A stretch of 50,322 nucleotides of DNA from Maricaulis sp963976135. Its GTDB lineage: Bacteria > Pseudomonadota > Alphaproteobacteria > Caulobacterales > Maricaulaceae. Shown here piece by piece: positions 26,681-35,168 of the stretch (positions are counted from its first letter, which is position 1; each line of letters begins with the position of its first letter). The position numbers and the translations under genes are program-made. The notes under the pieces are model-generated. The model did no database searches. It was given only the letters and a program-made list of their open reading frames with translations, and was not told the origin of the DNA. Location of the stretch: the NCBI RefSeq assembly GCF_963976135.1, contig NZ_CAXBKN010000003.1, positions 1 through 50,322 on the forward strand, read 5' to 3'.

Positions 26681-28050
26681 AGGCGATCGTATGCGGGGCA
26701 GGGCAGGTCGGGGTCGGGATCGCCCGGGCTCTGGCGCGCGAGGGCAATGCGGTCACCGTCGTCGACTGGTCGACATCGCTGATCGACAATGTCGTCACCG
26801 AACTCGATGTCCGCGGCGTTGTCGGTCACGGCTCGCACCCCGATGTCCTCGAACGTGCCGGGGCGGCGGAAGCGGATCTTCTGGTGGCCGTCACCCATTC
26901 CGACGAGACCAATATGGTGGCCTGCCAGGTCGCCCACTCCCTGTTCAATACGCCCATGCGCATTGCCCGCGTACGGGCTCAGAATTATCTCGATCCCGCC
27001 TGGGGTGATTTGTTCAGCACCGGCAATCTGCCCGTTGATGTCGTGATTTCGCCCGAGCTGGAAGTGGGCCGCGCCATCCTGCAGCGCGTCGAGACGCCGG
27101 GCGCTTTCAATACGGCGGTGTTTTCCGGCGGTCGGGTGCAATTGCTCGGGCTGAGGCTGGATGAGAATTCGCCCGTCGCGGGTTCGACGACCGAGCAATT
27201 GATGGAACTCTTTCCGGACCTGCGGGTCGCAGTGGTCGGGGTGCAGCGCGAGCAGACCCTGTTCATCCCCAAACGCACCGACCCATTGCTGGCCGGCGAT
27301 GATGTCTATGTCGTCACCGAGAGCGCTCATGTTAAGCGCGTGCTCGATATTTTCGGGCGTAGTGCCGAGAAGATTCGCCGGGTCGTGGTGATCGGTGCCG
27401 GCAATATCGGCGTCTATGTCGCGCGGGCGCTGGAACGCGCTGGCGGAATCAAGGTGCGACTGGTCGAGGCCAGCAAGGAGCATGCGGAAGCGGCGGCCGA
27501 GCGATTGAAGAAGACGGTTGTCCTGCATGGTGATGGGCTTGATGCGCGGCTGATGCGTGAAGCCGGCGTGCCTGATGCTGAGTTGGTCGTCTGCGTCACC
27601 AATGACGACAAGGTCAATATGCTGTCGGCGGTGATGGCCAAGCGTGAGGGTGCCAAGCGCGCGCTCAGCCTGATCAATGAGCGGGCCTTCGAATCCCTGC
27701 GTGAACCGCTGGGTATTGACGTCCTGATCGACCCGCGCGCTACGACGGTCTCGATTATTCTCCAGCATATCCGACGTGGCCGGATTACCGGCCTGCAGAG
27801 CCTGGGTGGCGGTCTGGCCGAGGCGCTTGAGGGGATTGCCCTGTCGACCTCGCCGCTGGTCGGCAAATCGCTCAACGAGCTGGAATTGCCCGATGGCGTG
27901 GCGCTGGGCGCCGTTGTTCGCGGCGACCGGGTCCTGCTGCCTTGCGACGAGGGCCGGATTCGCGAGAATGACCGGGTTCTTCTCTTCTGCAATACCGCGC
28001 TGATTCCCAAGGTTGAGCATCTCTTCCGGGTCAGCCTCGAGTATTTTTAG
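26677..28050 (+). CDS. trkA: Trk potassium system NAD-binding protein TrkA
   Basis: A 457-residue peripheral membrane protein that gates the TrkH potassium channel. It has two tandem RCK units, each a Rossmann domain (GAGQVGVGIA at the N-terminus; GAGNIGVYVA near residue 235) followed by a TrkA-C domain. Acidic ends to beta-2 (VDWS, VEAS) are compatible with NAD(H) binding. The start overlaps the ntrX stop (ATGA) and trkH begins 5 bp after its stop, so the pair is coupled to nitrogen regulation at transcript level. Confidence 0.94.
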   Translation: MKAIVCGAGQVGVGIARALAREGNAVTVVDWSTSLIDNVVTELDVRGVVGHGSHPDVLERAGAAEADLLVAVTHSDETNMVACQVAHSLFNTPMRIARVRAQNYLDPAWGDLFSTGNLPVDVVISPELEVGRAILQRVETPGAFNTAVFSGGRVQLLGLRLDENSPVAGSTTEQLMELFPDLRVAVVGVQREQTLFIPKRTDPLLAGDDVYVVTESAHVKRVLDIFGRSAEKIRRVVVIGAGNIGVYVARALERAGGIKVRLVEASKEHAEAAAERLKKTVVLHGDGLDARLMREAGVPDAELVVCVTNDDKVNMLSAVMAKREGAKRALSLINERAFESLREPLGIDVLIDPRATTVSIILQHIRRGRITGLQSLGGGLAEALEGIALSTSPLVGKSLNELELPDGVALGAVVRGDRVLLPCDEGRIRENDRVLLFCNTALIPKVEHLFRVSLEYF

Positions 28051-28055
28051 ACGCC

Positions 28056-29459
28056 ATGGCTCTGGCTGCACTCCTCCGGCCACTCGCCGCACTCTGGGTC
28101 GCCCTTGGATTCGTCGCTGCGCTTGTGGGTCTGGCGGCCTTCGGGCTCGGGGAACGGCATCTGGCGCCGCTGTTCGGCGCGACCCTTGCCCTGGGCCTGG
28201 TGCCGGGCTGCCTCATCCTGGCTGCCACGCGCAGCATGCCAGTAGGGGCCAGCGCGCTGGATGCACTGGTCCTCGGTCTGCTCGCCTGGATCACCATTCC
28301 GCTTCTGGCCGCGGTGCCGTTCTACCTGTCGGGCTATTTTGATACGATCGACTCCTTGTTCGAGGCCTATTCCTCGGTCACGACGACGGGCGCGATCCTG
28401 CTGCCGCCCGAAGATCTGCCGCGCTCGCTGGTCCTGTGGCGCGCCGTGCTGTCATGGTTGGGTGGTTTTGCGACCGTGCTGCTGGCGATTGCCGTTTTTG
28501 CAGCCCTCGACCGCGATATCCCGGCGATCCGCCGCTCAACCCTGCTGACCATACAGCCCGATGATGTTTTTTCGCATCTCCGCCTCGCAACGACCCGGAT
28601 TTTCCTCGTCTACGCGGTGCTGACATCCATTATCTGGCTGGCACTGATCCTCACGGGGAATACGCCCTTTGCGGCTATCACCCTTGCGTTCGGCTCGATT
28701 TCCACCGGCGGCTATGCGCCGTTTTCCGGCGGACTGGAGCAACATCTCAATCCGGTGTCCGTCGGCCTGGTCATGCTGGGCTGTCTGGTCGGGGCGGTGA
28801 ATTTCTCGCTGTATTGGGATGCATTGCGCGACCGCAAGGCCTGGCTCGATATCGACCTGGCGGGAATCGCCATTCTGGTGACTGTGCTGGCGGTTTTCTT
28901 CATCATCGCCAGCCCGGGCGATCTGGTGCAGGGCATTGCGCGCTCGGTATTTGTCGTCACCACGAGTGGCTATGCCTACGGAACGGCGGCCATGCCCGTC
29001 CTGGTGGCTGCAATTTTCATCGCCATGATTGGCGGTGCAGCCGGATCGACCACGGGCGGGATCAAGATTTCCCGGATCATGCTGTTATGGCGGCGGATGG
29101 ATGTCGAGCTGGCGACGCTGGCCGATCCCTCGATCGTCCGTCCGATGAGTTTTCGGGCCCGCCCTGCGCCTGACCGGGCCCTGATCGCGATATGGTCCTA
29201 TGTGCTGGCTTTCCTGTTTGCGCTTGGCATCGGCACCATGTTGTTGACCCTGGCCGGACTTGATTTCGAACACGGATTTATCGCCATGGCGGCAGCGCTG
29301 GCCAATATCGGCCCGCTCTACCAGGAAGCGGCGATCGGCTGGGACTGGGACCGGATGGGCGACGGCGCCAAGCTTGTCCTCATTCCGGCCATGATTCTGG
29401 GGCGTTTGGAGGTGCTGGCAGCTCTGGCGGCTGTCTGGGCGCTATTTATCAGGAAGTGA
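28056..29459 (+). CDS. trkH: Trk potassium channel subunit TrkH
   Basis: A 467-residue polytopic inner-membrane protein for potassium uptake. Four selectivity-filter loops of the Trk/Ktr type are visible: VTTTGAILL, STGGYAPF, TTSGYAYGT and a final segment around ALANIGPLY. The GGAAGSTTGGIKISR loop that plugs the pore is also present. Hydrophobic segments cover nearly the whole chain. It lies 5 bp after trkA, forming the functional pair. Confidence 0.93.
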   Translation: MALAALLRPLAALWVALGFVAALVGLAAFGLGERHLAPLFGATLALGLVPGCLILAATRSMPVGASALDALVLGLLAWITIPLLAAVPFYLSGYFDTIDSLFEAYSSVTTTGAILLPPEDLPRSLVLWRAVLSWLGGFATVLLAIAVFAALDRDIPAIRRSTLLTIQPDDVFSHLRLATTRIFLVYAVLTSIIWLALILTGNTPFAAITLAFGSISTGGYAPFSGGLEQHLNPVSVGLVMLGCLVGAVNFSLYWDALRDRKAWLDIDLAGIAILVTVLAVFFIIASPGDLVQGIARSVFVVTTSGYAYGTAAMPVLVAAIFIAMIGGAAGSTTGGIKISRIMLLWRRMDVELATLADPSIVRPMSFRARPAPDRALIAIWSYVLAFLFALGIGTMLLTLAGLDFEHGFIAMAAALANIGPLYQEAAIGWDWDRMGDGAKLVLIPAMILGRLEVLAALAAVWALFIRK

Positions 29460-29463
29460 GCCA

Positions 29464-30312
29464 TTGACGCGTTTTGCCTATGTGAACGGGCGCTACCTGC
29501 CCCACGACGAGGCCTTGATCCATATCGAGGATCGCGGCTTCCAGTTCGCCGATGCCATTTATGAGGTGTGGAGCGTGCGCTCGGGCGAATTGCTCGATGC
29601 TGACGGGCATTTCGGGCGGCTCGAGCGCTCGCTCGCCGAATTGCGGATAGCCAATCCGAAGACCCGGGCCGGCTACCAGCTGATCATCAGCGAGCTTCTG
29701 CGCCGCAACCGGGTCACTGATGGTCTGGTCTATCTACAGATCTCACGCGGTCGCGCCCGCCGTGACCATGCCTTTCCCGCTGCCCATACCCGGCCGACGG
29801 TGGTGATGACCGCCAAACGCCTCGACCCGGCAGCGGCCGAGCGCCGCGCCGATCACGGGGTAGGGGTGATCACACGGCCCGATCAGCGATGGGCGCGCTG
29901 CGACATCAAGACCGTCAATCTCCTGCCCAATGTGCTGGCGAAACAGGCTGCGATTGAAGCCGGCGCGGCGGAGGCCTGGCTGGTCGATACTGCCGGCAAT
30001 GTCACCGAGGGCAGCTCAACCAATGCCTGGATCCTGAACGCAGAGGGCGTGCTGGTCACGCGGCAGGCCGATCACGCCATCCTGCACGGCATTACCCGGG
30101 CGATGATCATGAACCGTGCCGCCGGCCTGGGCTATCGCGTGGAGGAACGGGCTTTCTCCGTTGAAGAGGCACAATCGGCCCGCGAAGCCTTCATGACGTC
30201 AGCGACCACTTTTGTGACCTCGATCACCAGTATTGATGGCCGGCCCGTCGGGAACGGGGCGCCGGGCTCGGTCGCGATCGCATTGCGGGCAGCCTATGTC
30301 GGATCTCTGTGA
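29464..30312 (+). CDS. dat: D-amino-acid transaminase (class IV, PLP)
   Basis: A 282-residue fold-type IV PLP enzyme. The N-terminus (FAYVNGRYLPHDEALI-type, then EDRGFQFADAIYE) matches D-alanine aminotransferases rather than branched-chain enzymes. The Schiff-base lysine is K149 in RCDIKTVNLLPN. The VTEGSSTNAW segment binds the PLP phosphate. It interconverts D-alanine or D-glutamate and 2-oxoacids for wall precursors or D-amino-acid catabolism. The start is TTG with AGGAAGTGAG upstream, 4 bp after trkH. Aminodeoxychorismate lyase is a less likely alternative. This gene commonly lies before hfq in alphaproteobacteria. Confidence 0.88.
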   Translation: MTRFAYVNGRYLPHDEALIHIEDRGFQFADAIYEVWSVRSGELLDADGHFGRLERSLAELRIANPKTRAGYQLIISELLRRNRVTDGLVYLQISRGRARRDHAFPAAHTRPTVVMTAKRLDPAAAERRADHGVGVITRPDQRWARCDIKTVNLLPNVLAKQAAIEAGAAEAWLVDTAGNVTEGSSTNAWILNAEGVLVTRQADHAILHGITRAMIMNRAAGLGYRVEERAFSVEEAQSAREAFMTSATTFVTSITSIDGRPVGNGAPGSVAIALRAAYVGSL

Positions 30313-30345
30313 TCGAACTGTGGCACAAACAACTCAGCGGGATGG

Positions 30346-30373
30346 TTGCGGCTAAGGTCTTGCGCTGTATACG
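30346..30373 (+). promoter_or_regulatory. Candidate hfq promoter
   Basis: TTGCGG (30346-30351) and TATACG (30368-30373) are spaced by 16 bp in the 106-bp gap before hfq. The spacing supports an additional promoter inside the long co-directional run. The match is moderate. Confidence 0.35.
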
Positions 30374-30418
30374 CTAGCAGCCGAATCGCTATTATTGTGC
30401 GGCGCAAGCGGAGCAATC

Positions 30419-30694
30419 ATGTCTCAAGATAAAAAACAAAACCTTCAAGACGTCTTCCTCAATTCTGTGCGTAAGACGAAGACCCCGCTGACCATCTTCC
30501 TCATCAATGGCGTCAAGCTGCAGGGTGTGGTAACCTGGTTCGACAATTTCTGCGTCCTGCTTCGCCGGGACGGCTTGTCTCAGCTGGTCTACAAGCACGC
30601 CATTTCGACCATCATGCCAGCCCAGCCGGTTTCCCTGTTTGAAGCCGAACGGACCGATGATGACGAAGCAGAGCCCGAGAGCTTCAACGATTGA
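30419..30694 (+). CDS. hfq: RNA chaperone Hfq
   Basis: A 91-residue Sm-like hexameric RNA chaperone that pairs small RNAs with mRNAs. The Sm1 strand set (QDVFLNSVRKTKTPLTIFL, then INGVKLQG) and the Sm2 motif VYKHAIST are intact, and the tail is short and acidic as usual for alphaproteobacteria. ATG 30419 is chosen for the canonical N-terminus and for GGAG upstream; an earlier in-frame codon gives a non-conserved extension. The stop overlaps the hflX TTG start. Confidence 0.97.
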   Translation: MSQDKKQNLQDVFLNSVRKTKTPLTIFLINGVKLQGVVTWFDNFCVLLRRDGLSQLVYKHAISTIMPAQPVSLFEAERTDDDEAEPESFND

Positions 30695-32034
30695 TCGAAC
30701 GCGAGGCGCCTCCTATCCGCGCCATAATTATTCATCCCGTAACCCGGGATCGACTGGCGCGCTCTGAAGCGCGCCTGGAGGAAGCCTGCGGCCTGGCCGA
30801 GGCGCTCGACCTCATCGTCGCAGAAGGCTTCGTGACGCCCTTGCGCAAGATCGAGTCGGCCCGCTATTTCGGATCCGGCAAGGTCGAGGAATTGCGCGAG
30901 CGTATTGTCGCCGGCGACGCGACCGTAGCCGTCGTCGATGCCAGCCTCTCCCCGGTTCAGCAGCGCAATCTGGAAAAATCCTGGAATGTGAAGGTCATCG
31001 ACCGCACCGGCCTGATCCTCGAGATTTTCGGTCAGCGCGCGCGGACCAAGGAGGGCGGGCTGCAGGTCGAACTGGCGCGCCTGTCCTATGAGCGCTCCCG
31101 TCTGGTGCGCACCTGGACCCACCTGGAGCGTCAGCGCGGCGGCGGCGGTGTCATGTCCGGGCCAGGCGAAACCCAGATCGAGACCGACCGGCGCATCATC
31201 GATGACAAGATGGTCAAGTTGCGCCGGGCGCTCGATGAAGTGCGCCGTACCCGCAATCTGCATCGCTCCAAGCGCCAGGAAGTGCCGATCCCGGTCGTGG
31301 CGCTGGTGGGTTATACCAATACCGGCAAATCGACCCTGTTCAACCGCCTGACCGGTGCCGATGTTCTGGCCCGCGATATGCCCTTCGCGACCCTTGATCC
31401 GACTGTTCGCGCGCTCGAATTGCCGCGCGGGACCAAGGTTTTGCTGTCCGACACGGTGGGTTTTATCACGGATCTGCCGACCGAGCTGATCGCGGCCTTC
31501 CGCGCGACGCTGGAAGAAGTGCGTGAAGCCGACCTTCTGATCCATGTGATTGATGCCTCCGACCCGGATCGCGATGGCCGTATTGGCGATGTCGAGAGTG
31601 TGCTCGATGAAATCGAGGCCGGCCCGGATCATGATCAACGCATGATCGAGGCCTGGAACAAGATTGACCGGCTCGATGACGAGACCCGCGATGATGTGAA
31701 TTTGAGGCTTGAAATTGCCAATACCAAGGCGGGTCACCCGGTCAAGCTGGGGATTTCCGCTATCGAGGGTTCGGGCCTGGACGAGCTGCTCGTCGCGATC
31801 GAAACGGCGCTGGCGGCGGATTCCGAAATTCTGCAAATGACGCTGGCACCGCACCAGGCGAAGGCTCTGGCCTGGCTGCACCAGCATGGTGAGGTCATCA
31901 ACGACACGATGGACGGTGCGACGGGGGAAACCACCATGCGCGTACGGCTGTCGCCATCAGATGCAGGCCGTTTCCGGTCGCTGTTTCCCGACCTGGCGGG
32001 CTTCCTGCCGCCGCTGGAAACCGAGGACTACTGA
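30691..32034 (+). CDS. hflX: Ribosome-associated GTPase HflX
   Basis: A 447-residue TRAFAC GTPase that rescues or splits stalled 70S ribosomes under stress. An N-terminal HflX domain (about 1-190; GSGKVEELRERI and the ERQRGGGGVMSGPGETQIE linker) precedes the G domain with G1 GYTNTGKS, G3 DTVGF and G4 NKID. The start is a TTG overlapping the hfq stop (TTGA), implying coupling. The 3' end overlaps convergent mazG by 7 bp. Confidence 0.95.
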   Translation: MIEREAPPIRAIIIHPVTRDRLARSEARLEEACGLAEALDLIVAEGFVTPLRKIESARYFGSGKVEELRERIVAGDATVAVVDASLSPVQQRNLEKSWNVKVIDRTGLILEIFGQRARTKEGGLQVELARLSYERSRLVRTWTHLERQRGGGGVMSGPGETQIETDRRIIDDKMVKLRRALDEVRRTRNLHRSKRQEVPIPVVALVGYTNTGKSTLFNRLTGADVLARDMPFATLDPTVRALELPRGTKVLLSDTVGFITDLPTELIAAFRATLEEVREADLLIHVIDASDPDRDGRIGDVESVLDEIEAGPDHDQRMIEAWNKIDRLDDETRDDVNLRLEIANTKAGHPVKLGISAIEGSGLDELLVAIETALAADSEILQMTLAPHQAKALAWLHQHGEVINDTMDGATGETTMRVRLSPSDAGRFRSLFPDLAGFLPPLETEDY

Positions 32035-32858
32035 CTAGGCTGCCGCTTGCCGGTCTTGTCGATCTGCTTGGCCTCGCCCCACAGCGCTTCCATTTCTTCC
32101 AGTGACGCATCCTCGGGCCGCCGGCCCTGGGCCGCAAGCGTGCGTTCGATATAGCCGAAGCGACGTTCGAACTTGGCATTGGCACTGCGTGTCGCCGCTT
32201 CGACATTTACATTGAGTTTGCGCCCCAAGTTCGTGCAAACAAACATTAAATCGCCGATTTCCTCCGCGATTTCTTCCGGGTCATTTAACCGAATTGCCTG
32301 CTTCACCTCGGCGATTTCCTCGGTGATCTTGTCGAACACCTGTTGGGCGTCAGGCCAGTCGAAACCGACGCGCGCGGCGCGGGCCTGGAGTTTCTGGGCG
32401 CGTTTGACGGCCGGCAAGGCGAGGGGGATATCCGCCAGAACGCCATCACCCTTGCGGCTGCCAGCGCGTTCGCGCGCCTTTTGTGCCTCCCATTCGACTG
32501 TCTGGGCCGCGCTGTCGCGCTGCACCGCATCGCCGAACACATGCGGGTGACGCCGGATCATCTTGTCATTGATCGCCGCAGCAACCTCGTCGAAGCCAAA
32601 CAGGCCGAGCTCCTGTGCCATCTGGGCGTGGAATACGACCTGTAGCAGGAGGTCGCCCAGCTCATCCCTGAGCTCGTCATACTGCTCGCGTTCGATCGCA
32701 TCGGCGACTTCATAGGCTTCTTCCACCGTGTAGGCGGCGATGGATTTGAAGTCCTGCTCAAGATCCCAGGGGCAGCCGGTCTGCGGCTCTCTGAGGCGCG
32801 CCATGATCTCGATCAGGCGGTCAATCGGGGCGAGGGCGGCGTCTGGGGTATTGGGCAT
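32028..32858 (-). CDS. mazG: Nucleoside triphosphate pyrophosphohydrolase MazG
   Basis: A 276-residue all-alpha NTP pyrophosphatase that removes aberrant nucleotides. Two MazG domains are visible: the first with CPWDLEQD, TVEEAYEVADAIE and ELGDLLLQVVFH, the second with KITEEIAEVKQAI and EIGDLMFVCTNLGR. The Mg-binding ExxE/ExxD acids are intact in both. ATG 32858 is chosen because homology starts at PIDRLIEIMARLR shortly after; upstream in-frame residues look non-coding. It converges on hflX with a 7-bp overlap. Confidence 0.93.
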   Translation of the reverse strand: MPNTPDAALAPIDRLIEIMARLREPQTGCPWDLEQDFKSIAAYTVEEAYEVADAIEREQYDELRDELGDLLLQVVFHAQMAQELGLFGFDEVAAAINDKMIRRHPHVFGDAVQRDSAAQTVEWEAQKARERAGSRKGDGVLADIPLALPAVKRAQKLQARAARVGFDWPDAQQVFDKITEEIAEVKQAIRLNDPEEIAEEIGDLMFVCTNLGRKLNVNVEAATRSANAKFERRFGYIERTLAAQGRRPEDASLEEMEALWGEAKQIDKTGKRQPSQ

Positions 32859-33040
32859 GGCGATTGCGACTCGACTTGGCTGGCGGTGCGCCAACCTAGC
32901 CTGGATCGGGGGCAATATTCGATGGGCGATGCGGCATATGGCCGGGGATTCACTGGAAAACCCGTTGAGGATACCTCAAGTTCCAAAAAAATTAATCTCG
33001 CCCATACCGAATAATCTGAGTGCAAACCTTCATTTAAGTG

Positions 33041-33424
33041 ATGGAAAACATTCACTTTGTATCTCTTGTGCTTGGCCTGAATCGGACCGGTTCCGGTGAT
33101 CGATGGCTCGCAGGTGGCAGGTTGTTGGACTTTGATCACCTGAGCGGGTCAGCCAAGGCGCACACCGGAATGCCCGGGCCATCCAGCCTGGCCGACGACA
33201 TCCTCGGCCTCGCGATGGTGGAGCCGGGCTTGTGCAGCCTGTGGCCGGCCATTCTGGCGCACGGTCTGGCGAATGATGCCTTTGGGCTCGCGGGGCGCGT
33301 GCCAATCACCGAAGCGCTGACGCCGGAACACCAGCCTACACAGGGTGTGTCGATGATGCTGGCGGCAGGCCTTGTCTTAGCTCTTGATCGTAAGCGCATG
33401 TTTTCAGGGGGGAACAGGAAATAG
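33041..33424 (+). CDS. Doubtful hypothetical protein in an AT-rich patch
   Basis: A 127-residue open frame I do not recognise. Codons in its middle part (33130-33340) have GC-rich third positions, as expected for a gene here, while both ends are AT-rich. No signal peptide, motif or clear membrane helix is present, apart from a weakly hydrophobic stretch (VSMMLAAGLVLAL) near the C-terminus. The upstream ribosome-binding site is poor. It may be a real small gene, a decaying remnant, or chance. If it is not real, 32859-33526 holds no gene. Confidence 0.3.
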   Translation: MENIHFVSLVLGLNRTGSGDRWLAGGRLLDFDHLSGSAKAHTGMPGPSSLADDILGLAMVEPGLCSLWPAILAHGLANDAFGLAGRVPITEALTPEHQPTQGVSMMLAAGLVLALDRKRMFSGGNRK

Positions 33425-33445
33425 GGCCGCACGATATCGCCCGGG

Positions 33446-33481
33446 ATTGATATATCAATTTGGCGCATAATAAATATTATG
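33446..33481. repeat. Two AT-rich dyads
   Basis: ATTGATATATCAAT (33446-33459) is a perfect 14-bp palindrome. CATAATA-AA-TATTATG (33466-33481) is a second perfect dyad starting 6 bp later. Both lie between the doubtful ORF and the 3' end of the MBL hydrolase, and are conspicuous in such a GC-rich sequence. They could be operators or terminator elements. Confidence 0.5.
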
Positions 33482-33526
33482 AGAAACAATGGATGGGTAG
33501 CCACGTGAATTCAGGCGATTCCAGGC

Positions 33527-34381
33527 TCAACCAGTGGACAGCCGGATCTCGTCCTTGATCGCCAGGATCTGCAATCCGTCATGGGCGCAGCTTACCCCTC
33601 GCGGCAATTGCGCGCCCAGAGCGTCGTAATCGAGCGTGATGTGCAAATTGGTCAGGACACCAGAGCGAGCACCGACCCGTTCGATCTCACGCAAAGCGCC
33701 GCCAACATCAAAATGCGTCGGGTGCGGTTCATGACGCAAGGCGTCGACCACCCAGCAACCGACATCAGCCAGCACGGCGGCGCTGTCTTCCGGCAGGCCA
33801 TTGATATCGGCCGAATACGCCAGGTCACCGACGCGGAAGCCGACGGAGCGGATCGAACCATGCTCCTGGTCAAACGGAATGACGCCAACCGGACCGCCCG
33901 GCCCCTCAATCACCAGTTCGGTTCCGAAGGTCGGCATGTCGCGCTGGTCGAGAATGGCCGGATATGGCGAACCCGGCGGCGCCTTGAAGGCATAGCCAAA
34001 GCGAGTCGTCAGGGTTTTCGCCGTCGCGCCGTCCATCCAGACCGGCATGCGCTGGCGTTGCAGCAAGGCAAAGGAGCGCAAATCATCGAGCCCGTGCGTC
34101 TGGTCGGCATGGTCATGGGTGATGAGCACGGCATCGAGACGTGGCACCGAGGCGCCGAGCATTTGTTCGCGGAAATCCGGTGAGGTGTCGATCACGACGC
34201 GCGTCACCGCCTGGCCAGCGTCCAGCGCTGCAAGATCGGCTGCGTGCTCGATCAGCGCCGAGCAACGCCGGCGGCGATTGCGTGGATTGGATGGGTCGCA
34301 CAAACCCCAATCACCATTCGCGCGCGGGACGCCGCCGGACGAGCCGCTGCCGAGTATGGTCAGGCGGGTGACGCTGCTCAT
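33527..34381 (-). CDS. MBL-fold metal hydrolase, PhnP-like
   Basis: A 284-residue metallo-beta-lactamase-fold hydrolase of the PhnP/phosphoribosyl cyclic phosphodiesterase group. Metal ligands are visible in THDHADQTHG (the HxHxDH-type motif), with further His/Asp in DQEHGS, YSADING and NLHITLDY. The N-terminal LGSGSSGGVPR is typical. In alphaproteobacteria this gene routinely follows tatD and is annotated only as an MBL hydrolase; it lacks phn neighbours here, so carbon-phosphorus lyase function is unlikely. The ATG overlaps the tatD stop (ATGA). Confidence 0.85.
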   Translation of the reverse strand: MSSVTRLTILGSGSSGGVPRANGDWGLCDPSNPRNRRRRCSALIEHAADLAALDAGQAVTRVVIDTSPDFREQMLGASVPRLDAVLITHDHADQTHGLDDLRSFALLQRQRMPVWMDGATAKTLTTRFGYAFKAPPGSPYPAILDQRDMPTFGTELVIEGPGGPVGVIPFDQEHGSIRSVGFRVGDLAYSADINGLPEDSAAVLADVGCWVVDALRHEPHPTHFDVGGALREIERVGARSGVLTNLHITLDYDALGAQLPRGVSCAHDGLQILAIKDEIRLSTG

Positions 34382-35160
34382 GGCCGCGTCACGCGGTCAA
34401 ACAATGCGAAGAAATTATCCGTCGTCCGCGTCGCGCATTCCGTCGCGGTCCAGCCCTTCACCTTGGCGAGGCCGGCGGCGACATCGGGCAGAAAGCTCGG
34501 CTCGCAACGCTTGCCGCGATGCGGCATCGGCGCCAGATACGGACAATCGGTCTCGATGATCACCTTGTCATCGGGAATATTGTCCCGAAACACGGCGCGG
34601 ACATCATCGGCCTTCTTGAAGGTGATAATGCCGGAGGCGGCAAACCAGCTCCCCAGTCTCGCGGCCCGGCCGGCGAGCATGGCACCGCCGGTATAGCAGT
34701 GGAGCAGAGCCTTGAAGGCCCCCTTCCCCATTTCATCCTCGAGCAGATCGGCCATCGCTTCATCGGCATCGCGGCAATGCAGGATGAGCGGTAAACCCGA
34801 CTGGCGCGCCGCCTCGATATGCGCCTTCAGACTGGCAAACTGATCCTCGCGCGGGCTGTAATTATAGTGAAAATCCAGCCCCGTTTCGCCAATCCCGACG
34901 ACTTTGGGGTGGCGCGCGATTTCGAGCAATTCGCCGGCGGTGATATCGGGACGGTCCTTGGCATGGTGCGGATGGGCGCCGACCGAGCACCAGATGTCCT
35001 CATAGCGCTCGGCGATTGCAGAAACGGCGGGGAAATCAGCCAGTTGACAGCAGATTGTCACCATGCGCTCGACCCCGCCTGCGCGGGCGCGTTCGATGAC
35101 GGCATCGAGATCGTCAGCGAATTGCTCGCCGTGCAGATTGACGTGGCTGTCGACAAGCAT
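34378..35160 (-). CDS. TatD-family metal-dependent deoxyribonuclease
   Basis: A 260-residue TIM-barrel metal hydrolase of the TatD/YcfH family. Recognisable segments are VGAHPHHA, GETGLDFHYNYS, LILHCRDA, LLHCYTGG and IETDCPYLAP. The first metal motif, usually D-(T/S)-H-x-H, reads DSHVN (H6, N8), so the second His is replaced by Asn. I chose ATG 35160 (MLVDSH); a TTG twelve bases upstream overlaps the holB stop and is an alternative. It is co-directional and overlapping with its neighbours. Confidence 0.9.
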   Translation of the reverse strand: MLVDSHVNLHGEQFADDLDAVIERARAGGVERMVTICCQLADFPAVSAIAERYEDIWCSVGAHPHHAKDRPDITAGELLEIARHPKVVGIGETGLDFHYNYSPREDQFASLKAHIEAARQSGLPLILHCRDADEAMADLLEDEMGKGAFKALLHCYTGGAMLAGRAARLGSWFAASGIITFKKADDVRAVFRDNIPDDKVIIETDCPYLAPMPHRGKRCEPSFLPDVAAGLAKVKGWTATECATRTTDNFFALFDRVTRP

Positions 35161-35168
35161 GGGCAGAC

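Noticed and set aside
26308..28092. 594-codon leftward open frame opposite ntrX/trkA
   Set aside because: TrkA on the plus strand has clear Rossmann motifs and coupled start codons. The antisense frame has no recognisable features.
30313..30418. Sigma-54 promoter (TGGCAC) before hfq
   Set aside because: TGGCAC is present at about 30321, but the required TTGC-type -12 element at the right spacing is absent.
30589..31887. 432-codon leftward open frame opposite hflX
   Set aside because: It is the shadow of a gene with full G1/G3/G4 motifs. It also runs into hfq.
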